Assembly (NCBI RefSeq): GCF_014698045.1
Contig: NZ_JACJSE010000015.1
Coordinates: forward strand, 1-64,000
Source of the DNA: Aulosira sp. FACHB-615
GTDB lineage: Bacteria; Cyanobacteriota; Cyanobacteriia; Cyanobacteriales; Nostocaceae
Direction: 5' to 3'
Length of the DNA stretch: 64,000 nt
Shown here: one piece after another, positions 8,628 through 16,151 of the stretch
Layout of the letters: the number at the start of each line of letters is the position of its first letter
Position numbering within the stretch: position 1 is the stretch's first letter
Position numbers and translations under genes: made by a program
Notes under the pieces: generated by a model
Told to the model about the DNA's origin: nothing
Databases searched by the model: none
Seen by the model: the letters and a program-made list of their open reading frames with translations, nothing else

Positions 8628-8771
8628 ATGCTGCTGGTCGGTCGATGCTTTGTAGAAAATTTTGCACAAATTTCCACCAATGTAAGCACAATTCCGAAGT
8701 TTTTTGCGCTGGTTTTCGTGTTGTTATCAGGAATTTTGCTTGCGCTAGTTTTTTGGGTAGAGAAAAGGTAG
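8628..8771 (+). CDS. Possible 47-residue single-span membrane protein
   Basis: An open frame starting at ATG 8628 (MLLVGRCFVENFAQIS) continues into one strong hydrophobic helix FFALVFVLLSGILLALVFW and stops after VEKR. There is no good ribosome binding site, and other frames are also open here, so it may be chance. It is listed because a hydrophobic segment followed by a basic end is a recognisable pattern for small membrane proteins and because a second such frame follows 48 bases later. Confidence 0.3.
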   Translation: MLLVGRCFVENFAQISTNVSTIPKFFALVFVLLSGILLALVFWVEKR

Positions 8772-8819
8772 ACAGGTTATTTTTCCTGGACAATACATCA
8801 AATAAAAAGGCACTTAATA

Positions 8820-8987
8820 ATGCTTATCAAATTCCTCAAACTAGCGATTGTTGGATCTTTAAGCGCAACTTCAATCCACCTTGCGCTCACATATTCTTCA
8901 TTTCACCACGAGTTTTCGGAGTTTAGTGTCGCAGCTGTGGTTGCGCTTTTGCAAAATGACGAAGACAAGGATGAGGAGGATAAATAG
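8820..8987 (+). CDS. Possible 55-residue hydrophobic protein with acidic tail
   Basis: ATG at 8820 preceded by AAAAAGG about 10 bases upstream. The N-terminus MLIKFLKLAIVGSLSA looks like a signal or membrane segment; a second apolar stretch VAAVVALLQ is followed by a strongly acidic end NDEDKDEEDK and a TAG. A perfect 10-bp hairpin begins 11 bases after the stop. The composition is not that of a random frame. No known family recognised; it could be a small regulatory or toxic peptide. Confidence 0.4.
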   Translation: MLIKFLKLAIVGSLSATSIHLALTYSSFHHEFSEFSVAAVVALLQNDEDKDEEDK

Positions 8988-8997
8988 TTAGCAACCA

Positions 8998-9023
8998 GTT
9001 TGCAGCAAAGAACTGCTGCAAAC
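8998..9023 (+). other. Stem-loop GTTTGCAGCA/TGCTGCAAAC
   Basis: A perfect 10-bp stem with a 6-base loop, between the 55-residue frame and the HigA-like gene. It is not followed by a T tract, so it is a regulatory or repeat-derived hairpin rather than a standard terminator. Confidence 0.5.
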
Positions 9024-9053
9024 CTCACATTCGGTGCATTTAGGGAGAATGTC

Positions 9054-9377
9054 GTGATAATAATATTTTTGGCAGTGGTTGAAGAATTACTGGCTCGTCC
9101 TGACTTGAGTCCAGAAGAAGATACCTTATTAGAACTATTAGTCAAACTCATCGAAGATTTTGAAGAAAAGTACTATCAACTTAATGCTTCAACTTCTTGT
9201 TCCAGACTGTTGCATTTGATGGATGCTCGAAATTTACAGCCATCTGATTTGGTGGAAGTACTGGGTTCAAGTGAGATAGTGACTAAGTTACTTGATGGAG
9301 AGCAAGAAATCACAGAAGAACAGGCCAAGGTTTTAGGACAGTTTTTTCACGTCGAGCCGGAGTTATTTTGCTCATGA
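9054..9377 (+). CDS. HigA-like antitoxin, N-terminally shortened, no toxin partner
   Basis: GTG start at 9054 with TAGGGAG 8 bases before it; 107 residues. The sequence FLAVVEELLARPDLSPEEDTLLELLVKLIEDFE, then LLHLMDARNLQPSDLVEVLGSS and AKVLGQFFHVEPELF, matches the cyanobacterial HigA-type antitoxin with its C-terminal Cro/CI helix-turn-helix (about 50-105). Complete relatives, as I recall them, have about 25 more residues between the initial MII and FLAVVEELL, so a deletion seems to have joined start and body. No HigB toxin lies upstream or downstream. An upstream ATG-less extension of the same frame to 9000 is unlikely to be used. Confidence 0.7.
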   Translation: MIIIFLAVVEELLARPDLSPEEDTLLELLVKLIEDFEEKYYQLNASTSCSRLLHLMDARNLQPSDLVEVLGSSEIVTKLLDGEQEITEEQAKVLGQFFHVEPELFCS

Positions 9378-9379
9378 AA

Positions 9380-9427
9380 AACAAAGGCGATCGCACCTGT
9401 AAAATCAGAAATGCGATCGCCTTTGTT
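9380..9427 (-). terminator. Bidirectional terminator built on two HIP1 octamers
   Basis: Arms AACAAAGGCGATCGCA (9380-9395) and TGCGATCGCCTTTGTT (9412-9427) are perfect complements over 16 bp, loop of 16. On the minus strand the hairpin is followed by a T run, which fits termination of ndhN; it also lies directly after the HigA-like gene. Confidence 0.75.
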
Positions 9428-9440
9428 GTAATCGAAAAAA

Positions 9441-9929
9441 TTACACAGCCTGAGAACTAACCGCGAAGGTAGCTGTCAAAGGCTTCCATTTGAAAGCACG
9501 ACTACCGCCTCTTTCCACCACTACTTTGACTTTGGGTTCCAGTTTCGGCAATTCTGCTAAAAACTCAATTTCTTGATCAGACAGAATATGCCCTTCAATG
9601 ATCCACAGCACCAAACCCTTAGATTTTGGTGGTAACTGTTCTAACTGATAGTTAACAATTGGGGGTAAATAGTAGACACTACCCACAGCCGCACCACTAC
9701 CAGTACTTTTCTTACCCAAGTGAGGCGGTCTCACACCGTGAACTCCAGTAAGATAGGCCGCTACATCGCCCAATCCCCTAGCAGTTATATTTAAAGTCAC
9801 ATAGCCAGCAGCACGCAGTCGGCGGCGATATCGACCTTCAAAACCTCCCTCTAAAGGGACGTACGTACCGAGAGCGCCAAATTTCTCCAAATCTCGGATT
9901 AAACCATTGCCAGTGGTAATCAGTGCCAT
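9441..9929 (-). CDS. ndhN: NAD(P)H-quinone oxidoreductase subunit N
   Basis: 162 residues, full length, beginning MALITTGNGLIRDLEKFGALGTYVPLEGGFEGRY-type sequence that is specific to NdhN of cyanobacteria and chloroplasts. NdhN is a peripheral stromal/cytoplasmic subunit of the NDH-1 complex, which takes electrons from ferredoxin into the plastoquinone pool in respiration and cyclic electron flow. It has no cofactor motif. The gene diverges from rplC, a neighbourhood often kept in cyanobacteria, and ends at the HIP1 hairpin terminator. Confidence 0.96.
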   Translation of the reverse strand: MALITTGNGLIRDLEKFGALGTYVPLEGGFEGRYRRRLRAAGYVTLNITARGLGDVAAYLTGVHGVRPPHLGKKSTGSGAAVGSVYYLPPIVNYQLEQLPPKSKGLVLWIIEGHILSDQEIEFLAELPKLEPKVKVVVERGGSRAFKWKPLTATFAVSSQAV

Positions 9930-10107
9930 AGATTTTCGTTTATCCTATCCCACTTACATATCTCTATTATTTACTGTTAAGTAAAATATTTAAGGTGTCT
10001 TCAGATAGCAACTAGTCCAAAACTTGCCAAAGTATTGCCCAACAAAGCAAATCACTTCTAAAAGCTTATTTTATTCACCTAATAATATAGATATATGCAA
10101 CTTACTC

Positions 10108-10259
10108 AGGACTTACACACCAAGATTTTCTGTGGAGACTGGGTAAAAGGGCATAGGGCTGCGCCGTGAGCGTCAACCGAACAGTGTCAGGGTTTTAAAT
10201 CAGGTCAGGTCACTGAGCGCAGTCGAAGTGACCTTATTCAAAACCATTGAGTGAGTCCT
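10108..10259. mobile_element. MITE-like element, about 152 bp
   Basis: Imperfect terminal inverted repeats AGGACTTACACA (10108-10119) and TGAGTGAGTCCT (10248-10259), 10 of 12 positions complementary, enclose an 8-bp perfect hairpin AGGTCACT/AGTGACCT (10207-10234). The ends resemble those of the element at 55085-55202. No coding capacity. It sits in the gap between ndhN and the rplC leader. Confidence 0.55.
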
Positions 10260-10319
10260 GACAAAATACTCGACAAACATCACACCCCTCATCTATAATG
10301 TGAGATTGTGACCAAACGG

Positions 10320-10983
10320 CAAAATAAAGCCTTCCCTGGTGAGTCGTATGAGCGTAACATCTAACCTCTGATTAAACAGAATCAAGTTATTAAGTTAAGC
10401 CAAGCTACCAAGAGACTGCTAAACTAAAAAAGCCTTGATGTTCACCAAATATAATTATGGCGAAGTAATCAAAGCCATAAGCCGGATACAATTTGGATTC
10501 TTTCCTGTAACCCGGATAAACCAGGCAAAACCTTGAACAGTAGTTTAAGGTAATCCTGAACGTAGAAACTGAGTTGTAATACTAGTGCTGTAGTAGTACA
10601 AAAGCCTTAGTTATAGGGATACTGAGTGGTAATTAACTACTTAAGTCCTTCTACCACAAGGAGGCCACCAAAAAAGCAGCCTCCAAAAAGTGCCTAAGCA
10701 ACTGCTTGGACGAGAGCATTGCTGCACGAAAAGCAAAGCTTTAGAGCATTGCCTTAAAAACAGAGATTTGTGATCCGTTTGGAAGCAACTCATGGCTGTT
10801 CTAGTAAGCAACTGAATTCAGGTAAACGGATTCAACCAAAATTTAGGGAACGGTTTTTGTTTTCTGGATAAGAGAAAGCAACATTAGTTGCTGGAAATTA
10901 CTGAGGATCGTCCTCCCTCAGTCAGAAAACCACCGAACATCCCGATGAATCTGCTCAGTAAGTAAAAAGGAGAACCAGTTACT
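10320..10983 (+). promoter_or_regulatory. Long structured leader of the ribosomal protein superoperon
   Basis: About 660 bases with no gene precede rplC. Visible stem-loops: GGAGGC/GCCTCC (10660-10684); ATCCGTTT (at about 10773) with AAACGGAT (at about 10823), enclosing some 40 bases; AGCAAC-ATTA-GTTGCT (10877-10892); ACTGAGG/CCTCAGT (10900-10922). TCCTT just before AAGGAGG at 10647-10665 could compete with the first stem. A direct repeat AGAGCATTGC occurs near 10712 and 10743. The structures suggest an untranslated leader used for autoregulation or attenuation, but the transcription start is not known. Confidence 0.5.
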
Positions 10984-11619
10984 GTGTCTGTAGGTATTCT
11001 CGGCACCAAGCTGGGCATGACCCAAATATTTGACGAGGCAGGAGTAGCAATTCCTGTCACTGTTGTTCAAGCAGGGCCATGCACTGTTACACAAGTCAAA
11101 ACAAAGCAAACTGACGGTTATACCGCCATTCAACTTGGTTATGGCGAAGTTAAACCAAAAGCTCTCAATAAACCCGTATTGGGTCACTTAGCCAAATCAT
11201 CAGCGCCAGCTTTACGTCACCTGAGTGAGTTTCGCATAGATAATTCCAGCGAATATACATTAGGTCAAGAAATCAAAGCAGATATTTTTACTGCTGGTCA
11301 AATCGTAGATGTAATTGGTACAAGTATCGGTCGCGGTTTTGCAGGCAACCAAAAGCGGAATAACTTTGGTCGCGGGCCAATGTCTCACGGTTCTAAAAAC
11401 CACAGAGCGCCCGGTTCCATTGGTGCTGGTACAACACCCGGTCGTGTGTATCCAGGAAAAAGAATGGCAGGGCGCTTGGGCGGTACCCGCGTCACCATTA
11501 GTAAATTGACAGTTGTGCGTGTAGACGCAGAACGCAACTTATTACTCATTAAAGGTGCAATTCCTGGTAAACCAGGTTCCTTAGTGAGTGTTGTACCCGC
11601 AAAGAAAGTTGGTAAATAG
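10984..11619 (+). CDS. rplC: 50S ribosomal protein L3
   Basis: 211 residues, GTG start with AAGGAGAA just upstream. Begins SVGILGTKLGMTQIF, and carries the L3 loop RGPMSHGSKNHRAPGSIGAGTTPGRVYPGKRM that reaches into the peptidyl transferase centre. L3 binds 23S rRNA and starts large-subunit assembly. First gene of the superoperon; rpsJ, which precedes it in E. coli, is absent here. Confidence 0.97.
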   Translation: MSVGILGTKLGMTQIFDEAGVAIPVTVVQAGPCTVTQVKTKQTDGYTAIQLGYGEVKPKALNKPVLGHLAKSSAPALRHLSEFRIDNSSEYTLGQEIKADIFTAGQIVDVIGTSIGRGFAGNQKRNNFGRGPMSHGSKNHRAPGSIGAGTTPGRVYPGKRMAGRLGGTRVTISKLTVVRVDAERNLLLIKGAIPGKPGSLVSVVPAKKVGK

Positions 11620-11620
11620 T

Positions 11621-11706
11621 CAATCGTCAATGGTCATTAGTCATTGGTTATTAGCTAAAGACAAATGACAAAGGACTAATGACAAAAGACAAATGACAAA
11701 GGACAA
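11621..11706. repeat. Heptamer repeat hairpin, rplC-rplD gap
   Basis: TCATTAG/TCATTGG heptamers on the left are complementary to AATGACA/AAGGACA heptamers on the right, so the gap can fold. The right arm runs into the start of rplD and creates a spurious in-frame ATG at 11693. Confidence 0.85.
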
Positions 11707-11710
11707 AAAA

Positions 11711-12343
11711 ATGGTTGAGACTGTAGTTAAAAACTGGCAAGGAGAGGAAGTCGGACAAAAGACGTTCGACTTGCGAGTTGCCAAAGAAGAAACAGCGGCC
11801 CATATTGTACATCGTGCCTTGGTTAGACAAACAACCAATGCTCGTCAAGGAACCGCTAGTACAAAAACTCGCGCAGAAGTTAGAGGTGGTGGCCGCAAAC
11901 CTTGGCGGCAAAAAGGCACAGGTCGCGCTCGTGCTGGTTCGATTCGTTCACCCTTATGGCGTGGTGGTGGTGTGATTTTTGGGCCTAAACCCAGAGATTA
12001 CGACCTGAAAATGAACCGGAAAGAACGGCGGTTGGCATTACGCACAGCCTTCGTGAGCCGTGCTGATGATTTGATTGTGGTCGAAGAATTTAGCAACGAA
12101 CTTTCTCGTCCGAAAACTAAAGATTTATTGGCAGCTTTAGTGCGTTGGGGAGTAAGCCCAGAACAAAAGACACTGTTAATTTTGTCTGAGATTGCCGAAA
12201 CCGTTTATCTGTCAGGACGCAACGTCGAGAACTTAAAAATTATTGCCGCAGATCAGTTGAATGTTTATGATTTGCTGCACGCTGACAAGCTTGTGGTTAC
12301 AGCACCAGCATTAGAAAAAATTCAGGAGGTCTACAATGGCTAA
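11711..12343 (+). CDS. rplD: 50S ribosomal protein L4
   Basis: 210 residues from ATG 11711 (MVETVVKNWQGEEVGQ), the usual cyanobacterial N-terminus; an ATG 18 bases earlier belongs to the heptamer repeat. The extended loop TKTRAEVRGGGRKPWRQKGTGRARAG-like segment (about 45-75) lines the nascent peptide tunnel. L4 binds 23S rRNA domain I and in some bacteria represses its own operon. The end overlaps the rplW start by 8 bases. Confidence 0.97.
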   Translation: MVETVVKNWQGEEVGQKTFDLRVAKEETAAHIVHRALVRQTTNARQGTASTKTRAEVRGGGRKPWRQKGTGRARAGSIRSPLWRGGGVIFGPKPRDYDLKMNRKERRLALRTAFVSRADDLIVVEEFSNELSRPKTKDLLAALVRWGVSPEQKTLLILSEIAETVYLSGRNVENLKIIAADQLNVYDLLHADKLVVTAPALEKIQEVYNG

Positions 12344-12650
12344 GATTGCGCCCCGTGATCTGCCTGACTTGGTGCGTCGCCCGATTGTCACCGAAAAAGC
12401 AACGATTCTGATGGAACAGAATCAATACACTTTTGAAGTAGTTCTGAAAGCTACCAAGCCAGATATTAAAGCAGCGATCGAAGACTTGTTTCAAGTCAAA
12501 GTAGTCAAAATCAACACTGCTACACAGCCACGGAAAAAACGTCGCGTGGGCAAATTTATTGGCTACAAGCCCCAATATAAGAAAGCTATTGTCACCGTCT
12601 CACCTGGGGACGCACAAAAGATTAGACAGATTCTATTCCCAGAGGTCTAA
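12336..12650 (+). CDS. rplW: 50S ribosomal protein L23
   Basis: 104 residues beginning MAKIAPRDLPDLVRRPIVTEKA, with the RNA-binding loop QPRKKRRVGKFIGYKPQYKK. L23 lies at the tunnel exit and is the docking point for trigger factor and SRP. The start lies inside the end of rplD, with a strong AGGAGG 8 bases before it. Confidence 0.97.
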   Translation: MAKIAPRDLPDLVRRPIVTEKATILMEQNQYTFEVVLKATKPDIKAAIEDLFQVKVVKINTATQPRKKRRVGKFIGYKPQYKKAIVTVSPGDAQKIRQILFPEV

Positions 12651-12656
12651 CAAAAA

Positions 12657-13520
12657 ATGGGTACTCGTTCTTATCGCCCTTATACCCCCAGTACTCGTCA
12701 AGTTACAATCTCCGACTTTTCGGAAATTACCAAAAAAGATCCAGAAAAGTCTTTGACGGTGTACATCCATCGCGCCAAAGGTCGCAACAATCAAGGGCGG
12801 ATAACCAGCCGTCGCCGCGGTGGCGGCCATAAAAGACTTTATCGAATTATTGATTTTAAAAGAGATAAGCGTAACATTCCCGCTACAGTGTTAGCGATCG
12901 AGTACGATCCCAACCGCAACGCTCGTATTGCCCTACTGCAATATCAGGATGGGGAAAAACGCTATATCCTGCAACCGAATGGCTTGACTGTAGGTAAAAC
13001 CTTAATGGCTGGCCCTGAGTCTCCAATTGAAGATGGTAATGCTTTACCACTGGCAAACATTCCTTTAGGTACAAACGTACATAACGTAGAACTGACTGCG
13101 GGTAAGGGTGGTCAAATTGTTCGTGCTGCTGGTGCGACAGCGCAAGTAGTGGCGAAAGAAGGTAATTATGTCACCCTCAAGTTGCCTTCTGGGGAAGTGC
13201 GGATGGTGCGGCGTGAATGCTACGCTACCATCGGGCAAGTAGGCAACACGGACTTTAGAAACCTGAGTGCAGGTAAAGCTGGACGTAATCGCTGGAAAGG
13301 TCGCCGCCCGAAAGTTAGAGGTAGCGTCATGAACCCAGTTGATCACCCACATGGTGGTGGTGAAGGTAGAGCGCCCATTGGTCGTTCTGGCCCAGTCACA
13401 CCTTGGGGTAAACCAACATTGGGAGCCAAGACACGCAAGCCCAAGAAACCTAGCAGTAGATTGATTGTACGCCGTCGTCGTAAATCTTCTAAGCGCGGTC
13501 GTGGTGGTCGTCAGTCTTAA
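12657..13520 (+). CDS. rplB: 50S ribosomal protein L2
   Basis: 287 residues. N-terminal TRSYRPYTPSTRQ, central RNA-binding OB/SH3 barrels, and the conserved MNPVDHPHGGGEGR loop around residues 222-235 containing the histidine important for the peptidyl transferase region. C-terminus is strongly basic. Six bases after rplW. Confidence 0.98.
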   Translation: MGTRSYRPYTPSTRQVTISDFSEITKKDPEKSLTVYIHRAKGRNNQGRITSRRRGGGHKRLYRIIDFKRDKRNIPATVLAIEYDPNRNARIALLQYQDGEKRYILQPNGLTVGKTLMAGPESPIEDGNALPLANIPLGTNVHNVELTAGKGGQIVRAAGATAQVVAKEGNYVTLKLPSGEVRMVRRECYATIGQVGNTDFRNLSAGKAGRNRWKGRRPKVRGSVMNPVDHPHGGGEGRAPIGRSGPVTPWGKPTLGAKTRKPKKPSSRLIVRRRRKSSKRGRGGRQS

Positions 13521-13538
13521 AATTTTAGATTTGAAATT

Positions 13539-13573
13539 TTGGATTTTAGATTGAGAAATTATCTAAAATCCAA
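13539..13573. repeat. Inverted repeat in rplB-rpsS gap
   Basis: TTGGATTTTAGAT (13539-13551) is the exact complement of ATCTAAAATCCAA (13561-13573), within a stretch of degenerate AAATTTTGGATT-type repeats. It can form a 13-bp stem in the operon mRNA. Confidence 0.7.
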
Positions 13574-13617
13574 CTAAATAAATCCAAAAGCCCAAATCCT
13601 AAAACCAAAATTTAACT

Positions 13618-13896
13618 ATGGGTCGTTCACTAAAAAAAGGGCCTTTCGTTGCCGATCACTTACTCAGCAAAATTGAAAAGCTGAACGAGAGAAACGAAAA
13701 GCAAGTCATTAAAACTTGGTCAAGAGCCTCAACAATTCTGCCCCAGATGGTGGGACATACGATCGCTGTTCACAATGGTAGACAACACGTCCCCGTGTTT
13801 ATCAGCGATCAGATGGTAGGTCATAAGTTGGGAGAATTCGCCCCAACACGCACCTACAGGGGTCATGGCAAAAGTGACAAAAAAGCGGGTAGATAG
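13618..13896 (+). CDS. rpsS: 30S ribosomal protein S19
   Basis: 92 residues beginning MGRSLKKGPFVADHLL, with MVGHTIAVHNG and the closing GEFAPTRTYRGHGKSDKKAGR. S19 works with S13 at the head of the small subunit near the A-site tRNA. Full length. Confidence 0.98.
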   Translation: MGRSLKKGPFVADHLLSKIEKLNERNEKQVIKTWSRASTILPQMVGHTIAVHNGRQHVPVFISDQMVGHKLGEFAPTRTYRGHGKSDKKAGR

Positions 13897-13899
13897 TTT

Positions 13900-13978
13900 G
13901 TTCTTTGTCTATTGTCATTAGTCCTTTGCAACTGACAAATGACAAATGACAGATGACGAATGACAAACGACAAGGAGA
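13900..13978. repeat. Heptamer repeat, rpsS-rplV gap
   Basis: Left arm TTGTCATTAGTCCTTTG and right arm of several ATGACA-type heptamers fill the gap up to the AAGGAG before rplV. Confidence 0.8.
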
Positions 13979-13983
13979 AAAAC

Positions 13984-14343
13984 ATGGCAACTAATACTAC
14001 AGAAGTAAAAGCGATCGCCCGTTATATACGCATGTCTCCCTTTAAAGTGCGTCGCGTACTCGATCAAATTCGGGGGCGGTCTTACAGAGAAGCGTTAATT
14101 ATTCTGGAATTTATGCCTTATCGGGCTTGTGAACCAGTACTAAAAGTAATTAGAAGCGCAGCCGCCAATGCTGAACACAATGCAGGTCTAGACCGCGCCC
14201 AACTGGTAATTACTCAAGCTTATGCCGATCAAGGCCCAGTCCTAAAACGTTTCCAACCTAGAGCGCAAGGTCGAGCTTACCAAATTCGCAAACCTACATG
14301 TCACATCACAGTAGCTGTAGCTGCTGGTGAGACTGTGGAATAA
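13984..14343 (+). CDS. rplV: 50S ribosomal protein L22
   Basis: 119 residues from ATG 13984 (MATNTTEVKAIARYIRMSPFKVRRV), preceded by AAGGAG; an ATG at 13960 lies in the repeat and is rejected. Contains the tunnel beta-hairpin around FQPRAQGRAYQIRKPTCHI, where macrolide-resistance changes occur in other bacteria. Confidence 0.97.
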   Translation: MATNTTEVKAIARYIRMSPFKVRRVLDQIRGRSYREALIILEFMPYRACEPVLKVIRSAAANAEHNAGLDRAQLVITQAYADQGPVLKRFQPRAQGRAYQIRKPTCHITVAVAAGETVE

Positions 14344-14369
14344 TTACCAGAACTTTAGAGGAAGCATTT

Positions 14370-15125
14370 GTGGGACAAAAAATTCATCCAGTTGGCTTTC
14401 GCCTCGGAATTACCCAAGAACACCAATCCCGGTGGTACGCAGATCCTGAACGCTATCCAGAACTTTTACAAGAAGATTACAAACTACGTAATTACATCGA
14501 ACAAAAACTGGGTAGACTCGCTCAAAACAACGCTGGTATTTCCGAAGTTAGAATTGAGCGCAAAGCAGACCAAATTGATTTAGAAGTACGCACAGCCCGC
14601 CCTGGTGTAGTTGTAGGTCGTGGTGGACAAGGTATCGAATCCTTACGTACTGGACTGCAAGATTTATTAGGCGGTACTCGCCAGATTCGGATTAACGTCG
14701 TCGAAGTTCAACGAGTTGATGCCGATGCTTACTTAATTTCGGAATACATCGCCCAACAATTAGAACGTCGGGTTTCCTTCCGTCGCGTAGTCCGCCAAGC
14801 AATTCAACGGGCGCAACGTGCTGGTATTCAAGGAATTAAAATTCAAGTCAGTGGTCGGCTCAACGGTGCGGAAATTGCCCGGACAGAATGGACGCGCGAA
14901 GGTAGAGTACCTCTACACACCTTACGGGCTGATATTGACTACGCTTACTGCACAGCCAAAACCGTTTACGGTATTTTGGGCATCAAAGTGTGGGTATTTA
15001 AAGGAGAAATTATTCCTGGACAGGAAGAAACTCAACCCCAACCCGCCACCCGCGAACGTGAGCCGCGTCGCCGTCAACAACAGCGCCGTCGTCAGCAGTT
15101 TGAAGACCGTTCCAATGAAGGCTAA
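14370..15125 (+). CDS. rpsC: 30S ribosomal protein S3
   Basis: 251 residues, GTG start after GAGGAAG. KH domain with VVVGRGGQGIESLR (about 70-85), then the C-terminal S3 domain, ending in an Arg/Gln-rich tail REPRRRQQQRRRQQF that is longer than in E. coli. S3 helps form the mRNA entry tunnel and helicase. Long compared with about 233 residues in E. coli because of this tail. Confidence 0.98.
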   Translation: MGQKIHPVGFRLGITQEHQSRWYADPERYPELLQEDYKLRNYIEQKLGRLAQNNAGISEVRIERKADQIDLEVRTARPGVVVGRGGQGIESLRTGLQDLLGGTRQIRINVVEVQRVDADAYLISEYIAQQLERRVSFRRVVRQAIQRAQRAGIQGIKIQVSGRLNGAEIARTEWTREGRVPLHTLRADIDYAYCTAKTVYGILGIKVWVFKGEIIPGQEETQPQPATREREPRRRQQQRRRQQFEDRSNEG

Positions 15126-15129
15126 ATCG

Positions 15130-15196
15130 TTATTTGTCATTAGTCCTGAGTAATGACAAATGACAAATGACAAATGACAAACGACAGATGAAAAAT
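15130..15196. repeat. Heptamer repeat, rpsC-rplP gap
   Basis: TTTGTCATTAGTCC followed by four AATGACA/AACGACA units; arms are complementary. Confidence 0.85.
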
Positions 15197-15197
15197 C

Positions 15198-15626
15198 ATG
15201 TTAAGTCCTAGAAGAACTAAATTCCGCAAACAACAGCGCGGGCGAATGGCGGGTCTAGCCCACCGGGGTAGCACCCTCAACTTTGGCGATTTTGCCCTCC
15301 AAGCCCAAGAACCAGCTTGGATTACCTCTCGACAAATCGAAGCTTCCCGTCGGGCGATGACACGTTATATCCGCCGGGGTGGTAAAATCTGGATTCGGAT
15401 ATTCCCAGATAAGCCTGTAACCATGCGTCCAGCAGAAACACGGATGGGTTCTGGTAAAGGTAATCCAGAGTTTTGGGTAGCAGTAGTGAAGCCAGGGCGG
15501 ATTTTATTTGAAATCGCTGGGGTTTCTGAAGAAATCGCCCGTGAAGCTATGCGCCTAGCTGCATACAAACTGCCAATTAAAACTAAATTTATTGTGCGCC
15601 CTCAAATAGAAGAGGAGCAGGAGTAG
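15198..15626 (+). CDS. rplP: 50S ribosomal protein L16
   Basis: 142 residues. MLSPRRTKFRKQQRGRM, then FALQAQEPAWITSRQIEASRRAM and RMGSGKGNPEFWVAVV, all diagnostic of L16, which contacts A-site tRNA and 5S rRNA. Three bases before rpmC. Confidence 0.98.
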   Translation: MLSPRRTKFRKQQRGRMAGLAHRGSTLNFGDFALQAQEPAWITSRQIEASRRAMTRYIRRGGKIWIRIFPDKPVTMRPAETRMGSGKGNPEFWVAVVKPGRILFEIAGVSEEIAREAMRLAAYKLPIKTKFIVRPQIEEEQE

Positions 15627-15629
15627 GTT

Positions 15630-15857
15630 ATGCCGCTTCCTAAGATTTCAGAAGCAAGAGAATTAAGTGACGAACAATTAGCTGCGGAAATTGCCGCCAC
15701 TAAAAAACAACTGTTTCAGTTGCGCTTGCAAAAGGCAACCAGACAACTAGAAAAACCCCACCAATTCCGCCACGCTCGCCATCGCCTTGCCCAACTGTTG
15801 ACAGTAGAGGGAGAGCGCAAACGGGCAGCAAGTCAAACTCCTAAAGAAGAGAACTAA
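15630..15857 (+). CDS. rpmC: 50S ribosomal protein L29
   Basis: 75 residues, two long helices (ELSDEQLAAEIAATKKQLFQ and RHRLAQLLTVEGER). L29 sits at the tunnel exit beside L23. The only start close to rplP; 6 bases before rpsQ. Confidence 0.96.
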   Translation: MPLPKISEARELSDEQLAAEIAATKKQLFQLRLQKATRQLEKPHQFRHARHRLAQLLTVEGERKRAASQTPKEEN

Positions 15858-15863
15858 GAGATT

Positions 15864-16112
15864 ATGGCAATCAAAGAACGAGTTGGGTTGGTAGTGAGCG
15901 ACAAAATGCAAAAAACGGTGGTAGTTGCCATCGAAAACCGCGCTCCCCATCCCAAATACGGCAAGATTGTAGTGAAAACCCGCCGCTATAAAGCTCATGA
16001 TGAAGAAAACAAATGCAAAGTGGGCGATCGCGTGCGGATTCAAGAAACCAGACCCCTGAGCAAAACCAAACGCTGGCAAGTCACAGAAATCCTCAACACT
16101 AAAAACTCATAA
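15864..16112 (+). CDS. rpsQ: 30S ribosomal protein S17
   Basis: 82 residues, OB fold: RVGLVVSDKMQKTVVVAIE, HPKYGKIVVKTRRYKAHDE, GDRVRIQETRPLSKTKRW. Binds 16S rRNA early in assembly of the small subunit. Confidence 0.98.
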   Translation: MAIKERVGLVVSDKMQKTVVVAIENRAPHPKYGKIVVKTRRYKAHDEENKCKVGDRVRIQETRPLSKTKRWQVTEILNTKNS

Positions 16113-16151
16113 GTTGTTACTTCACTAACAACTGCACAAGGGAGACCAATT

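Noticed and set aside
8606..8926. 106-residue open frame rich in Cys and Phe
   Set aside because: Composition looks random and it has no clear start signal; the two shorter hydrophobic frames in another phase are more coherent.
10320..10983. rplC leader considered as a group II intron, tmRNA or RNase P RNA
   Set aside because: No domain V, no tag-peptide frame, and no conserved RNase P core could be seen.
11621..11706. Heptamer repeats considered as a CRISPR-like array
   Set aside because: Units are 7 bases and contiguous without unique spacers, and no cas genes are present.
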